Shown here in pieces: positions 26,001 to 38,600 of a stretch of 64,000 nucleotides of DNA. The stretch lies in contig JAZARR010000221.1 of NCBI GenBank assembly GCA_037389465.1, positions 598,501 to 662,500 on the forward strand, written 5' to 3'. Numbering within the stretch: the stretch's first letter is position 1; each line of letters starts with the position of its first letter. The notes beneath the pieces were generated by a model, which saw nothing but the letters and a program-made list of their open reading frames with translations, was not told the DNA's origin and did not search any database. The position numbers and the translations under genes were made by a program. The DNA comes from Baylisascaris procyonis (taxonomy: Eukaryota; Nematoda; Chromadorea; Rhabditida; Ascarididae).

Positions 26001-29000
26001 ACCACCTTCAAACCCAGAAAGCACAAAAGATTTCATCTCAAAACTGCCTCAGTCTCCCACCTTCTCTGCGCATTCAATGATGAAAACATACTAAAGACAT
26101 AGAATATGGAAACAAACACTAACAATTGCAGCTGGGCAATTTCAGACATCGAAGTGTCACAGACATTCCTGCGATCTTCGTGTCCTAGTGAATGGAAGAA
26201 AAACGGGTCATACTGCTACAGAGTAAGCATTATTTTTGTCGAAACTCTCGTAACTTTATAGGTTTCATTCACCGCTGACAGGTATGATCTTACATCACTT
26301 AGTAGTGAAATATAACAACTTCCATGTCGATTCATGAACATACAAGTGATTAATACTCATTTGAAAACGACTAAAATTCGTAGTTTGTTGCGACTGGCAG
26401 TGGTGCCATAGAGAGGGACCGAGTGTAGGAGCCGACAACCGTATGTCGATGCCGATATGCAAGAGCACAAGCAAGATAAAAGCAGTAGTTTATGGTGGAG
26501 CACCACAACCCCCAAACACGAGTAGAACCAATGACATTCAAACCCGCCGAAGCTTGACTTATATAGCCCCCTGTATCGCCTGGGGCGTTACGAAAGCACA
26601 TAAGTTGATGAGTGACATTATGCGACGAACAATATTTTAGAATCAGCATGAATTCAAATAGTATATTAAATCTTGAGCAAAAGAAAGCTTGTACTACATA
26701 AGTGGGGTCGATATTGCTGAGAATGGAATGGACTGGGTAGAACTTTGTATTGTTTGTGAATGATTATTTCAAAAAAAAAAAAACAATATGAAGCTTGGAA
26801 GGAGTCTCATTAAGGCTGGTAAAATATGCATTCTTGCATTTCTGTACATATGTTTAACGATTGCCTAATATTTATATAAAGCCGCTTCCCGTCGAAGACT
26901 TCTCGACCAAAGACTATCCGTTCCAAAAATTATTTCGTCTTATGCCGCAGTGACATGCTCAAATGAACCGAAATATTTCACTGTCACAATGAACCGACGT
27001 CTCTGCGCTCACCCCACATCGCCAGTTTGTGAAGCCCTACCAGAATGAACATTCAAATTTCGGGAGTCTGCCGTGTATTTTTATCGTTGTCACATGGATT
27101 CGTTTGTCGATTGGTGTCCAAGCTTGTTGCATGTTTTGTTTAATATTTTGAAAAACTTGGCTTGCAAAACTTTCAGACTGATTTTCTTTCTTTTCGAAAT
27201 TCGATTTCTCTTCCTCCTATTTGATTTCGAATTGATGAAAATTGGTTTTGGCCGTTCGAACAAATGGGACCAACAGCGCGATCTTTCTTGCTGCTTGCAA
27301 ACTCAGGCTGGTGGTTAGAGGCGGTGCATATAAAGGTTTCGCGGGGTTGTTTCATAAAGCACATGATAGTTGAGCCGTCGGCTGCGAGTTGTTGATAAGG
27401 TAGGTGATTTAGTTTTAAATGCTTTCGCTCCATGATTATCGCACAGGATAAAAAGGGAAGACAAAGAAGCAAGCAATAGCGAAGGAAAAAATGCGTCAAT
27501 TTCATAAAATGAGATATTTTCCTTATGAGTCCATTCAACTGCTGCAGTCGTTCCTATGTTGCCTATTCACCATTTTACGTTTATCTCCTGTTCTACTGCT
27601 TGTCTTCTCAGAATTCACCGCACAACCCACAGCCAATCACTCTCTACCCTGCCACACAACCAATGCAAATCCCCCAACATAAACCCCTAAACCACTATTT
27701 ACTAGCTCACGCTCACGCATTCTCTCTCTGCTACCGTGCAGCCTCACGCTTGATCCTTCAATTCATTCATTACCCCAGGTACTTCTCCGCGACAGTGTTC
27801 ACCTCCCACCATCTTAAACTTAACCCAACGGCTTAACAGCAACCCGCATTCCACGACTTAGCCCACTATGCACCACGTCAAACCACCCCATAGACTCCAC
27901 AACATGCCGCCTATAACCATCAGTCTGAATTTCCAACCAGCAGAAAAAAACAGTGCCATCAAAGCATCTGTTGGAACTATCAAAGCCAATTCTTTCTATT
28001 CGAAATACAACTGCCGAAACTTTTGCAATTCAGGTAGCAACAGGACTTTGAAATTCCGACGATTTCCTTTCGAGAATGAAGGGAATTGTTTTGAAAGTTC
28101 TGCAAGTCAGTCCTGAACTAAACGACAAAATTTGATATGCCTGAAGACCAGTCAAAAAACAAGACCGTGCGATAATGATAACAGTCAACAAAGAGGGGGA
28201 GGGGGAGGGCAGAGGGAGGTTGTCAACATTCGATCGGCTACATCGGCAGAACTGGCAGAACTTTGCACGATGTCGTCTGGAATTTCCTGAATTGCTCAGA
28301 TATTCACCTCGTTTGCATTTATCTTCACGAATTTACAAAAATTTATTTTTCTTCCGCTAGTTCTGCCGATTTCAAATACACCAAAATTCTGCCAAAAACG
28401 ACACTTTCATATAATTTCCGAGTTTTGTGGCGTATAATTTTGAATGTTTTCTCATAAATTTATGCTGGAAGTGATTGGTGAACGAAGAAAACGTTAGTAC
28501 CATTTCTGATTTGAAGATCATAGGTAATTAAATCAGGCGAAACTGAAATCGAATGCTCTATTTTTCTCGACTTTCACCAATGATTCCGAACCCGACCTCC
28601 TTGCGTACAGTCAAAATGATAAATATTGCAGTTCATGACCGTTCCTCATACCTGGCAAGATGCTGAGAACGTTTGCGTCGGCATGGGTGGACATTTAGCG
28701 TCAATCCATTCTGCTGCAGAGAACGCCTTCGTTATTGGTGAGATATACCATGTCACCGTGTTTATTTTATTCTCAAGAGGATGGTTGATTCATAATGCTG
28801 TCAACTTTTTAAAACCCTCAATAGGCAGAGGATTCACGAACGAGAACTGCTATATTCAGCGTAATCTGGCGTATTCAGAAAAGCATCGAATAATACGGCG
28901 AGTTAGCATAAAATATGAAGATTCTTGAAAGCAGAGCGATATTTTGAACTAGTGACAGACAGCGAGCGAATTCACGTATGTTATTTTGTAAACTTTCACT

Positions 29001-31293
29001 GAGAATTTTACATAAGATGCAGAAATCTACACATCGAGTTCTTAGTATTTTCTGCGAAATTTATATTAACTGAAAAGGTGTATTGGAAAAGCTGGCAAGA
29101 TATGCGCATTTGCAGTCTTACTAATCAGATGAACCAATTTAAGGGAAGATCAGCTAAGAGTAGAACACCCTTGGCTAAACACTCATGTTTTCGTTGAAAT
29201 TCCAATCATCGCCTTCGAAAACTAAGAGCGTGAACAATCCTGATTCTTTCTACTTATATTTTATCAACTAACGATTCCTTCGACCCAATCGGCTGCAGAA
29301 TGCTGTCTGAACGGTGTGTAATATACGTCGATTTCTTCGCAAATTGCTACTCTTTGGAAATTGTACTTGCACACACATACAGACATACACACATGCACGT
29401 AGACATACGCAGGTCAACGCATACACGCACAGCATTCATGCACGCACACCATGCACACATGCGTGTACACATGCTCACGCATATCCATCCACAAGGAAGC
29501 ACACCCACAAACATGGACAGCGCTGAGCGCTCAAGTTTTTCGGAACGTATAAAAGCCCATTGCGGCCAGGTTGTATATGCAATGAGTTTGGCAAATGTAA
29601 TCATTATCTACGGAACGTAGGACGGTCAACGGTCTTGGTGGTAAGGAGATGGCTCATTCAATTCTCTGCCGCTGCTACTGCTGCTGCTGCTTCACTTCGC
29701 ATAACACGATTGCTATTCTTTTGCCTAAAAAGGCCTATTTATGCGTACTTATGCATCTTCGGGTATATTTATAAGCTCATATAGGCTATTAAAGGTTTTT
29801 CAAGGCTGAGCTCTTGTCTGCGCAATTAGTTTTTCTCCTTCCAAACAATAATGCGAAAGAGTTTTTAAACGAGACCGTTGTTTAGCTGAAAGGGAACGTT
29901 GAAGGTGAAATCGTCTAAACTGTAGCAAATTAAGCATTGCAATCTGCTAAAATTTGCATATATTTGATTGTACTGTGGAATAATCTGCATTGCGTGGGCT
30001 CAATGAGCAACGCTTCACAAATTTCCTGTTTGACTCTTTAGCATGAAGAAAATTAGAATATTTTTGCACATCGACATTATTTCACCCCTTCTTCTGTCAT
30101 GTAGCTATTGGTAAGATCACTCGTCTGGTGAGGTCAGAATCCAAAGAAAAGACTAGTGAGATTGACGGTGATCACCGGAATGGGGCATGTGCTTTGAGAA
30201 TGGAACCAAGTGAGCAATGCAAAAAATAAATCATCGACAAATTATTGAAAGTAGAGAAGGGTTTTTACCTTCGCCCATTAAAATTCTGTCATAAACACTT
30301 TTGCATTTGCTGCTTATGTTCTGTGAGGATGACAAAGTGGATAGGAGCGGAATTTTATTATACATGACTGAGGTTTGCATATACTGTAAAATAAAAAAAA
30401 AAAATTCAGGACTTATGGGGATCTATGGCGCTCCCGCTAACACACTATTAGCGAATGTGTGGATTGGACTCAAGGGCTATGGATCTAGTTCATGGCATTG
30501 GATCGATGGAACTGTGGTAAGCTAAATAAAGAACTTCGGGTAATCAGCCTGCTGAGTAACATTTTTAGAGGTTTCTGTCGCAGTGCGAAGGCTGGATTGC
30601 CGAGGACGTAGCAAAGACTGACGGAAATCTTGCAGTTTGAGATAATCCTTAAGAAACCGTATAAAATCTGAACTCCAGAGCCGTCAACATGGATTCTGAG
30701 AATTTTACAGCGATGATTTACGTTTGAGTCCAATGTTGCATACATTTTAGAGTCTTTGGAAGCTCAGGACGGGTTTATAGATATTTTGATGTGCAGAACG
30801 CCAAAGATCGGAATCTGCAAAAAATTTGAGATTCAAAATATGCTATACTTTATACCTTTGACCGTTCCTGTTGATTAATATAAAGGAATATTTCTTGGCT
30901 ACCAAATTTCTCAGCAGGTAGAGGAACGAGAAAGAATGTAACCTCCAAAACGCATGTGATAAGGATTAGAGAGGTTTTTGGTGAGGATGAAAAAACAATC
31001 GCGGCTTATAGTTCACATCGAATGGAACTCAACTGAACATAAGAGGTTTTCGATCATTTACATATCTTCAGTATGTCATTAGTCGCATGCATAGCGTTGA
31101 GCGATCTTATTTGCAGGTTGATTATCAATATTGGGGTCCGATGTACCCCAGCTGGCAGTTCGAGCAATGCGGCCAGTTAATCTACCGATCTTTGAATAAT
31201 GGCAGATTTAGCTCAAGTATACTCTCGACGTGGAACAACTTCGAATGCTCAATGGCCGTAGAGAACTTCGTTTGCAAGATGAAGGCTACCTAA
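23097..31293 (+). CDS. Secreted C-type lectin with Gly/Asn-rich linker
   Basis: Exon 1 (23097-23157) encodes a 20-residue signal peptide ending HSTA. Exon 2 starts at 24827, joins in phase 1, and encodes a helical region with paired cysteines (SCDRMQ, ENKCNKAL, RTCNKF, EGKCSR), then about 90 residues of Gly/Asn/Trp-rich repeats (25050-25345). Its 3' edge is uncertain because several in-frame donors exist between 25215 and 25360. Exon 3 (26132 or 26146 to 26222) opens the lectin fold with CPSEW and SYCYR. Exons 28632-28737, 30410-30516 and 31117-31293 supply TWQDAENVC, GGHLASIHS, WIGL, WIDGT, STWNNFEC and ENFVCK. The final four joins agree in phase. Six cysteines of a long-form domain are present, but the loop shows YPSW instead of EPN or QPD and WNN instead of WND, so calcium-dependent sugar binding is doubtful. 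Signal, helix, GN linker and lectin domain is an architecture known from nematode clec genes. Confidence 0.85.
25050..25345 (+). repeat. Gly/Asn-rich coding repeats in lectin exon 2
   Basis: Degenerate units rich in GGN, GNG, NGNG and WN(N/S)GNG codons encode a low-complexity linker between the helical N-terminus and the lectin domain. The purine-rich repeat (ggnaacggn and similar) offers several cryptic splice donors (gtaataa, gtaacc, gtaatt), so the mature exon boundary is uncertain. Confidence 0.8.
26223..28631 (+). other. Lectin intron with C-rich island
   Basis: Intron of 2.4 kb with gtaagc donor and attgcag acceptor. Positions about 27590-27930 are unusually rich in C and poor in G on the + strand (runs such as cacaacccacagccaatcac), unlike the surrounding AT-rich DNA, and so stay open in more than one frame. 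No motif or splice pair makes this a gene. Confidence 0.5.
29370..29513. repeat. Imperfect CA/CG-rich alternating repeat
   Basis: About 140 bp of alternating purine-pyrimidine sequence (acacacat, gcacgcacac, gcgtgtacac) inside a lectin intron. It reads open on both strands as His/Thr/Ala or Cys/Val/Met-rich peptides, which are artefacts of the repeat. Confidence 0.85.
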
Positions 31294-31342
31294 TCATGAG
31301 TGTCAATTCGTAATTTAACAACACTCATATAATCTCAGCTTT

Positions 31343-31348
31343 AATAAA
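31343..31348 (+). terminator. Polyadenylation signal of the lectin gene
   Basis: AATAAA about 50 bases after the TAA stop at 31291-31293. Confidence 0.7.
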
Positions 31349-33192
31349 CAAATATCGTCTGTCACTTCCATTCCACATCGCACGTGATATAATACTGCGA
31401 AAAAGAGGAATATTGAACCATTGAGCCATTAAAACCCCTACCCCCACCTCCGTCCTCCTTTCCCCCGTGCGTATACAAATATATTGCGGCATCGGAAGTA
31501 ACATCTTTTAAGCAGTGATAAACAACGACCTTCGATGACGAAAGTGATCAGAAGTTGGGAAGTCATTTGGTAAAAAAACATGTGCCGATATCGAACTTAA
31601 TTATGGCTGATATATGAGCTGGAAAGAGGAGGTCAAAGTATTTATTAATAGTCCACTGGAATATTTATGCAATGTTCAAGAATATTGGCGTTTTTCGAGT
31701 TCCAATTTCAATATGGCACAACGTCAAATATTATGCATATGATGGGCAGAATGGCTCATAAATGAAGGCAATGTTCGTGACATTTGTTAAAAAAGTGCAG
31801 AAAGTTGGGTAATAAAAACGCCTAAATTGATATAGAAGCATTCTTGATATATGCGTGAAGGTGCATAATTAACAGTGCATACCTCAAGCATTACTAATCA
31901 TTGGCTGATTACTATCAAAGTGATTCTAGACGCCTTCGGCAGTCTAGTGCTTAAGTGACTATTCCAGCGTTTTCATTCCAAACTTTAAGAGCTTCATCCG
32001 AAGTAGGAATCTCCATTTTCATAAATTACGCTAGTTATGGAAGTGAAAAGAAATGGGCCATTCAAATGTGAGAAGAAACAATGATCCCCTCATCCCAGCC
32101 CTGTTTATTATACTGCCCTCAGAAATTCATTTGAAACATCAAAATGGTTATTGACATTCATATTGATTGATATGGGTCCATCAGAAGACCAATTTAGTGA
32201 TGGGCGTTATTTAACACTTTACAAATTTAGTGATTTGTGTGGAGCAAAAAGAAATTGGGAAACTGTTATTCATAGTGGGCATGTGAAGTGTGTTTGTGCA
32301 AAGAATATTGATTCCGAAAAACTTTAGAAAACTATCCAGAAACTTTTCATTCACTTCTCGTTAACCTCACCTCTAATGTCAAATAAATAAATTTTTAGGA
32401 AGTGCAGTGTCATTGAAATTAAAATCGTCCATGTTGCTGAAATGTTCTATTAGAAAATTTTATTCAACGAAAGGCTTGAAAGGTCTTTGCAAGGCGAGTT
32501 GTCTCATTGCACAGATATAGTTTCTCGGCAAAGGCACGTCACGTTCCCATTCAGGGTAACAACCTTTTTAAATATTGAGCCATGCAAATGCCTTTATTCG
32601 TTAATCGAATAAAGCGGCGATCCGTCTCAAAGCGCAAATCAAAACACCAATCGCCTTTTATGGCCCTAGTTCTTTCGAATGTTCTTTTGATGTGCGATTT
32701 TCATTCATGTTGTGTAAACTGGCTTTCATTTGCATATTATGAAAGTGTTATATTCGCTCGTTTTTCTGTCATGTATTTTCCCTTAAGCTAAAACTGGATT
32801 GATAGCTAGAAGAGTGATGGCTGTGGAATTCAATGAATCTGATGACGCCCCATGCCAATATCTAACATTATGATCATGTTCTTTAAGAAATTATTATAGG
32901 CAATCAAGTAGAAGGAAAAGCAAATTTTTAAAAGAACTTCAGTCATAAAGTTTGAAAAAATGCCATATCTATCTGCCTAGCCGTTGAAAGCAAGCATCTA
33001 CGGATGAAACGCTTCCTTTAATACCACAAATCTATGAGACTGGCAGGCTTATTCCGCCTGCTATGGTGAAAATATTTTACTAGTAGGAACCTAGAAGTCC
33101 TATTCACTGAGGCACGTAAGATAAAGTAGATTATAAGATTATGGGAGTAAGAAAATTAGATTGTTATGAAAGAATTATATATATGACGAATT
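31349..33192. other. Intergenic region, nothing supported
   Basis: AT-rich sequence between the 3' ends of two convergent genes. The open frame at 32582-32791 (+) shows no motif. No repeats or RNA genes were recognised. Confidence 0.4.
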
Positions 33193-34735
33193 TTATTGCG
33201 ATCCTTGAATAGGACGATGATGTTGCAGTACATTTGCCTCTTTCGGTCGTGTCTGAAGCCAAGCAAACATAAGCAAACCGAATATGATAAACGATCCAAC
33301 GAAGAACACTTCGATGCCCAAAAAAGTGAGAAACGTTGATGTCCATGCATCATTAATGTCGTTACTCCTTAAAATAGATCACATTACTTTGGGCAGAAAA
33401 GTTACGATAGTTGTTTGATCCTCATTGTCTGTCTGCAGACTACTGCAGAATGGCCATCCGAATTCACTCGTATATGTATTTAGTCAAAGCTGAGATGATT
33501 AATGCAAGAGAATTCTGTAGTTGTGCTCGTGAAGGGATCCAAAAATTTTTTCATCGCAACCGGAAAACGGAGAAGTGAGAAAAGACCTTTAGAGATTCAC
33601 ATCGGTGGAAAGAGGGTTTAAAAGTCCATTTAATCTAATATTGTCGCTGCTGTCGTTATGTGCTCGTTGGTCAGCACTCTGCATAACTCATTAGCGTTAG
33701 TTCGGTTGGCTGTTCATTTGAATGTGCAATCAAAAAATTTCACATACAAAACTATATGGAAGTCATCTGGTTAGTTGTTTATCAAGTATGCAAATGAGAA
33801 GATGGAAATTATTGGCCGTTATGAAAGAAGTGAAACTTTTAAATATGGGAATCACTCTTGGCCTAAACGCTGAATGTAGGAAAAATACTGCCACCTATGT
33901 ATAAAGCGAGAACGTAAGATAAGCAAATGGGTCTAAGTTGATAGCAGACCGCTTGGAAATTACCTCATAATTTTCATACTGTTTAGATATCATTGCAGTT
34001 CTTAATTAAGGCATGGTACGCTTTCTTCCTCTTCTTTGTTCGATCTCTTCTTAAAACAGTAAAAGAACGAGCAACTATAATGCTGCGTAATGATGCACAG
34101 GAATGAATCAAAACGCTATCGTACCTGACGTTGCGAAGGTGGGTTGGCTTAGTCGAAACATTTATAGCACTGCCCACTTTACTGAATGTGGCAAAACTCA
34201 CACCACGGCTTGGTGCTCGACTTGCAAACGGGTACCTCAGTGCGGTATTTGGATCCGGTTTAGTCACTGACATGTCGTTGCCATAATTGAAGCGGTCACC
34301 TCAATTAGAAAGAAATACAACAGTACAAAGATCTGTTTGTTGTCGTTTCAACTTTCAAATTTTACTTCGCTTTCAAAAAACTCGAATAGAAAATTCACGA
34401 GCCAAATTTGACAATCGCTCCATGAATTCCGCATATCTCTTCATGGCAACTATGATATCTCTTGTTTAAGAAATTCAAAGCAACTGAAACAGCTTTCTTC
34501 CACGTAACTTCGCAATTTTCATTGAAATCAGACCTATGTAGCATCCGTATGCATATATCAGGTGAATAAAAAATCTATGAATTCAATCAATGAGCTTTAC
34601 TTCCAATATATTTAAAAAAAGCCTCACGTGATGTAACAGTCATTGTTGACGATTTCATTTCGATCTTCGAAGAATTAGAACGCCTCGCATTAATGCTTGA
34701 AGATGAAGATTTCACACGCAATGGCTGCTGAAGAT
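33193..34735 (-). CDS. C-terminal exons of a single-pass membrane protein
   Basis: Three exons agree in splice phase, in transcript order: 34628-34735, 34125-34266 and 33193-33367, ending with TAA at 33193-33195. They encode about 140 residues. First comes a Ser/Arg-rich stretch (VKSSSSSINARRSNSS), then a neutral-to-basic segment (NTALRYPFASRAPSRG), then one hydrophobic helix (FLTFLGIEVFFVGSFIIFG and on to LLMFAW), and a short basic tail ending PIQGSQ. One transmembrane helix close to the C-terminus suggests a type I or tail-anchored protein with a small cytoplasmic tail. I do not recognise the family. The acceptor of the first exon needs an upstream exon ending in phase 1. The set is probably the 3' end of the larger locus at 35659-44924, or a separate small gene. 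Confidence 0.6.
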
Positions 34736-34908
34736 CTGAAAGGAAGACCACCTTTACTGCTTTGCTGGTTGAATATGTTCGACCGATGCCTCTAAATTTG
34801 ACGCGCTAAATAAAACAACCAGAAACTTCCTGTTATTTTACCTCGAGTTATCAGACCTGGTGACCGCATCATGAATTTAAAGAATGCGAATGGGGGGGAT
34901 AACATATT

Positions 34909-35115
34909 TTACTGAGTGCGCCAAATTAAAATGCAAAATTCGAATGGCCGATTCGGCCGAACAATAAGGGTTGCCGAAAGAAGGAGTTGATAAGTTTGAT
35001 GTTTTGAATGAATCGGATAACGCGTTCTACTAAAATCCCAAGTTGGATGCGGCGTAGCTAGATCATATTGACAGATAACCGGATAGCCTTGATGTAGCTG
35101 CCAATTATGACTCAC
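34909..35115 (-). CDS. Possible additional exon between the two membrane-protein parts
   Basis: Open frame after a tttgcgcag acceptor, beginning VSHNWQLHQGYPVICQYDL. A further possible exon at about 35265-35325 (GQTFPAQIIMPLHEV, ending at a gtggtaaca donor) and one at about 35563-35624 (GAYRCACTEHF, donor aaa|gtaatt, acceptor aatttgcag) lie just upstream in transcript order. If real they would connect the 35659-44924 exons with the transmembrane exons at 33193-34735. The 3' splice donor of this exon is unclear. Confidence 0.3.
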   Translation of the reverse strand: MSHNWQLHQGYPVICQYDLATPHPTWDFSRTRYPIHSKHQTYQLLLSATLIVRPNRPFEFCILIWRTQ

Positions 35116-35658
35116 CTGCGCAAAGACCGGGCACCTTGCCTAGTAAATTGTGCGTACCATTCACTAAACGGTGCCTTTTATGCAAACTACGATTGCAGTC
35201 TCTTACTTAAGCGATAACAGATAGTACTAAAAATTTTGTTTAACCAGCAAATTGGTACTTAAATTTGTTACCACTTCATGTAAAGGCATAATTATTTGTG
35301 CCGGAAAAGTCTGACCATATCTGAGGTGAGTGTTGAGAACGGTTTTCAATTTGAATTTGGACCGTTGTTTTAGGTGATTGCAAATGCGCATTAAATGATA
35401 ATTTTTTTTTGTATTGTTTGCAAATCTGTTCTGTTATCTAAAAGTTCGCAATTTTCACCAGTTTGCAAATCGCATACTTGGTACTATAAAGTATGCATAT
35501 ATAGCAGTTTTAACCACTGCATCGGACATTACTATAAAAAGCACTTTTTATTGTACACATTAAAAAATTACTTTTCTTTGAAAATGCTCAGTGCAGGCGC
35601 AACGATAAGCACCGATTTCTTTGAACTGCAAATTCATCGCTTGCTTTATTGTGATTTA

Positions 35659-38600
35659 TTAAATCTCCATCCGAAAGTTGTATTCCGAACGATAATCCAA
35701 CAAATAATCATGCACGTATTCCAGCTCTTTCGATTTCAATATGCTCGGATAAATTTCTGCGCGATGCATTGATCTAGAGGAAATCTGTTCGATATTTGCC
35801 GGTGAGCTTTTGCTTCAGCTGAGAAATTCATTGAAGAAACTCCACGTTTCAGTGTTATATTTCTGAATTGCTTCTTCTTTATAGCTATATATTTTTTTGT
35901 GAATTAGGACAACCTAGGAACAGTAAATCGCAATACACAAACACTCTCTAATATGCTTAGAGAGGAGTCAGTGTGATGCTGGTGTTTCTTCGATCAGTTC
36001 TTTAAAATTTCAAGCTTCTCAACTAAGTGGATTTAATTATAGCCAAGTTTATGAACAACTTCAAAAATTTTGTTGGAATCCGTAAGCAGTCAGCCGTTTA
36101 AGTTTGACTGCTCCCATCGAAAAATATTTTTAAATAAATTTTCCCTGTAATCACACATCGCTTATCCAGTTTGACCGATGTTTATGACTGGAAACTGACT
36201 CTGAATCGCTGTTGCCTTCGCTTTGATTGTCGGCTTTCTCCCATACATTCGAATCCATTCGACTGTACCTTCAACGAAACAACATCGATCTGAACTTTCG
36301 TTAACTTCAACGAATAGGACGTTGGAATGAGGCTGCCTTCGACGGTTTACCAATTGCCAGCGTTCTCCAATGCGCAATTCGATTGCATCGTTGCGCAGAG
36401 TTATCTCCAAATTCACATTCGTCGTGCATATAAGCAAATTTAGACGCTATTAACGTTGAAAATTGACAACGAAAAATTGATTTTCATGCTTTCATTCACA
36501 GAAATATTCGCAGAAATATACGGTTTCCCTTCAACACATTCTTTCTTTCAGCATGTTTTCGGAATACAAATGTGCTGCATCCTTATAATTCAGTTAATAT
36601 GTTTTAGGTATATCCTTCAATTTCAGTATATTGAACAATGTGTTTTTTCACCTAATTTCCGAGTACTCAAATGCTGCATTATGGTTTGAGGTTTATGAAT
36701 GGTATTGCACCAAAAGAAATTTCGCTGGTGGTACATGGGCATTTGAGGCTCTAAATTCCAATGCCAATGAAGGTCTGGCTATTAGCAGCTGCTTAGTGAT
36801 GTTTTATCAGTAATTTCAACAAACTGAACCAGTGCAAGCGAAGAGTATAAATATTGCACCTCGCTCGACTCTCGCTCTTCTTCTATTAGGATTTGCGCGA
36901 TTTGATTGAAAAAATGATTCATTTAACAAAGCAAAGAGAATTACCACATTCTGAACAGAAAGAAGTACTCGATGGGGCAAGAAACAGCAGATACCTCACC
37001 TATCCCTGCATCATTCAGATCATCGATCAAGCATCTTCAATATCTCGCATTCTGTACACAGGTTGATGCACAAAAATTGAGCAAACTAAAGGACCTTCAG
37101 AAGCGTCTCAAGTAAATAAATAACAAAGACGGAGAAGGGTTTTAGAAAAGTAGGAAATGCGCTTTTTAGTTGAAGTTGTTATTGCCCAATTATTGTATAT
37201 TTTGCACATAGGCTACGCTTAGCACTCGAGAAAAGCACGCTTAGAGCCTCTCAAATTCGAGGATTCTCGTTTTTCGAGGAAACCCCAATCTCTTCCCGAG
37301 ATGTTCGACTTCAGAAGTTTGCACTTTTCGAGTGCAATATCAATAATAGCCACATGATGCTAAGAAGTAACTTCTTTTACCTTACTAATTACTGTTCTCT
37401 GCACTGAACAAGTGGATGTGGCTGCTAAACTCTTCGCCTGAACATCCAGTTCGGAAATCGTGACTGATATTGGCTCCGTCACATTTTCCACGAAATCCAT
37501 AGCGATTCGCACTCCTCTATCCCGTTTACTCGTTTTTAGGGTCAATATTAACCTGAATTCAGAATATTGCTATGTGTGCTGCTTCGAACACCGAGCACAT
37601 ATAGATTCCCTGTAAATTTGCTGAAATCGGTTCGCCTGATGGTGAATAAGCTATCGACGGGAGGATTTTTCGAATGTTAGCCGTTGACCGGCCGAATCAG
37701 TTGCTAGATCACCACGGCGCATTCTCAGTGATCAGTCCGTTCGATCTTTAGAAGAGGCTGAAGAAATCAGTTGAAAGAGGTCATTTGGAAATTTTAGGCA
37801 AAAAATCACAACCATCGGAACCATTCATGACAATAACGTACTGTTCAAATCAATAGGGAATCTGTGGCGGGAAGTCGAATTTTTTCAGCCAAAAAATATT
37901 TCTTCACGAAGAAGTCGATTTTCTATAATCTTTTATGGTCCTTCAAAAGAAAGTCAACACTGAAAACAAGATAGATATTGCAGCAGATTATCGTTTTTTG
38001 CTGACCAAAGGTGCAGAGGGATGAATCGTCGCCTCGTACTTTTGTTATCGGATTGCAGGCATCCGTTTTGTTTGCTACTGGGATGGTTTCTTTCGCCAGG
38101 GTCATTCGCAGTGTTTGCTTTCAAGGAGCCGGGAAATTATTCCTTTGGTAGATTGTCAAGCAATTCGTACCGAATCCCACTAAACCTTCATTCACTTTTA
38201 TCGCGCAAAACTGCCTCAGTGCTAAAAGCTGTATTCTTTCCTGCTGTTGCTTTCGCTCATTTTTTCGAGGCGGATGAGACTTTTTTGGACACTTTGTTAT
38301 CAGAAAGTTGGATACCAGGTAAAGTTTCACGTATTCGCGTTTCCGTCCATTTCCAGGGTTTGTGTTGTTTAGCAGCCTGGTGATATCCGGTCACGAAACA
38401 TGCTGTGAGTGGTATATCCTTGTTCAAAATGAAAGAGATTGTCTTGCGTTGATCAACAAAACCATATCGAGAACCTCGTAACATCGTACTAAATAAGCTG
38501 CCTACCAATCACTGCTCTCCTCCCAGAAACCATTCGGAAGGGTTCGCCTGATTATTTTTTATAAAATAGAGCAAAAACCTGTTGTGCCTATAGAATGTAC

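Noticed and set aside
29300..29620. His/Thr-rich 106-codon frame
   Set aside because: Product of the CA-rich repeat; open on both strands for the same reason, and inside a lectin intron.
37690..37755. Serpin-like words (FSVISPF) on the + strand
   Set aside because: Only seven residues match, a stop follows shortly and no other serpin block is nearby. Chance resemblance.
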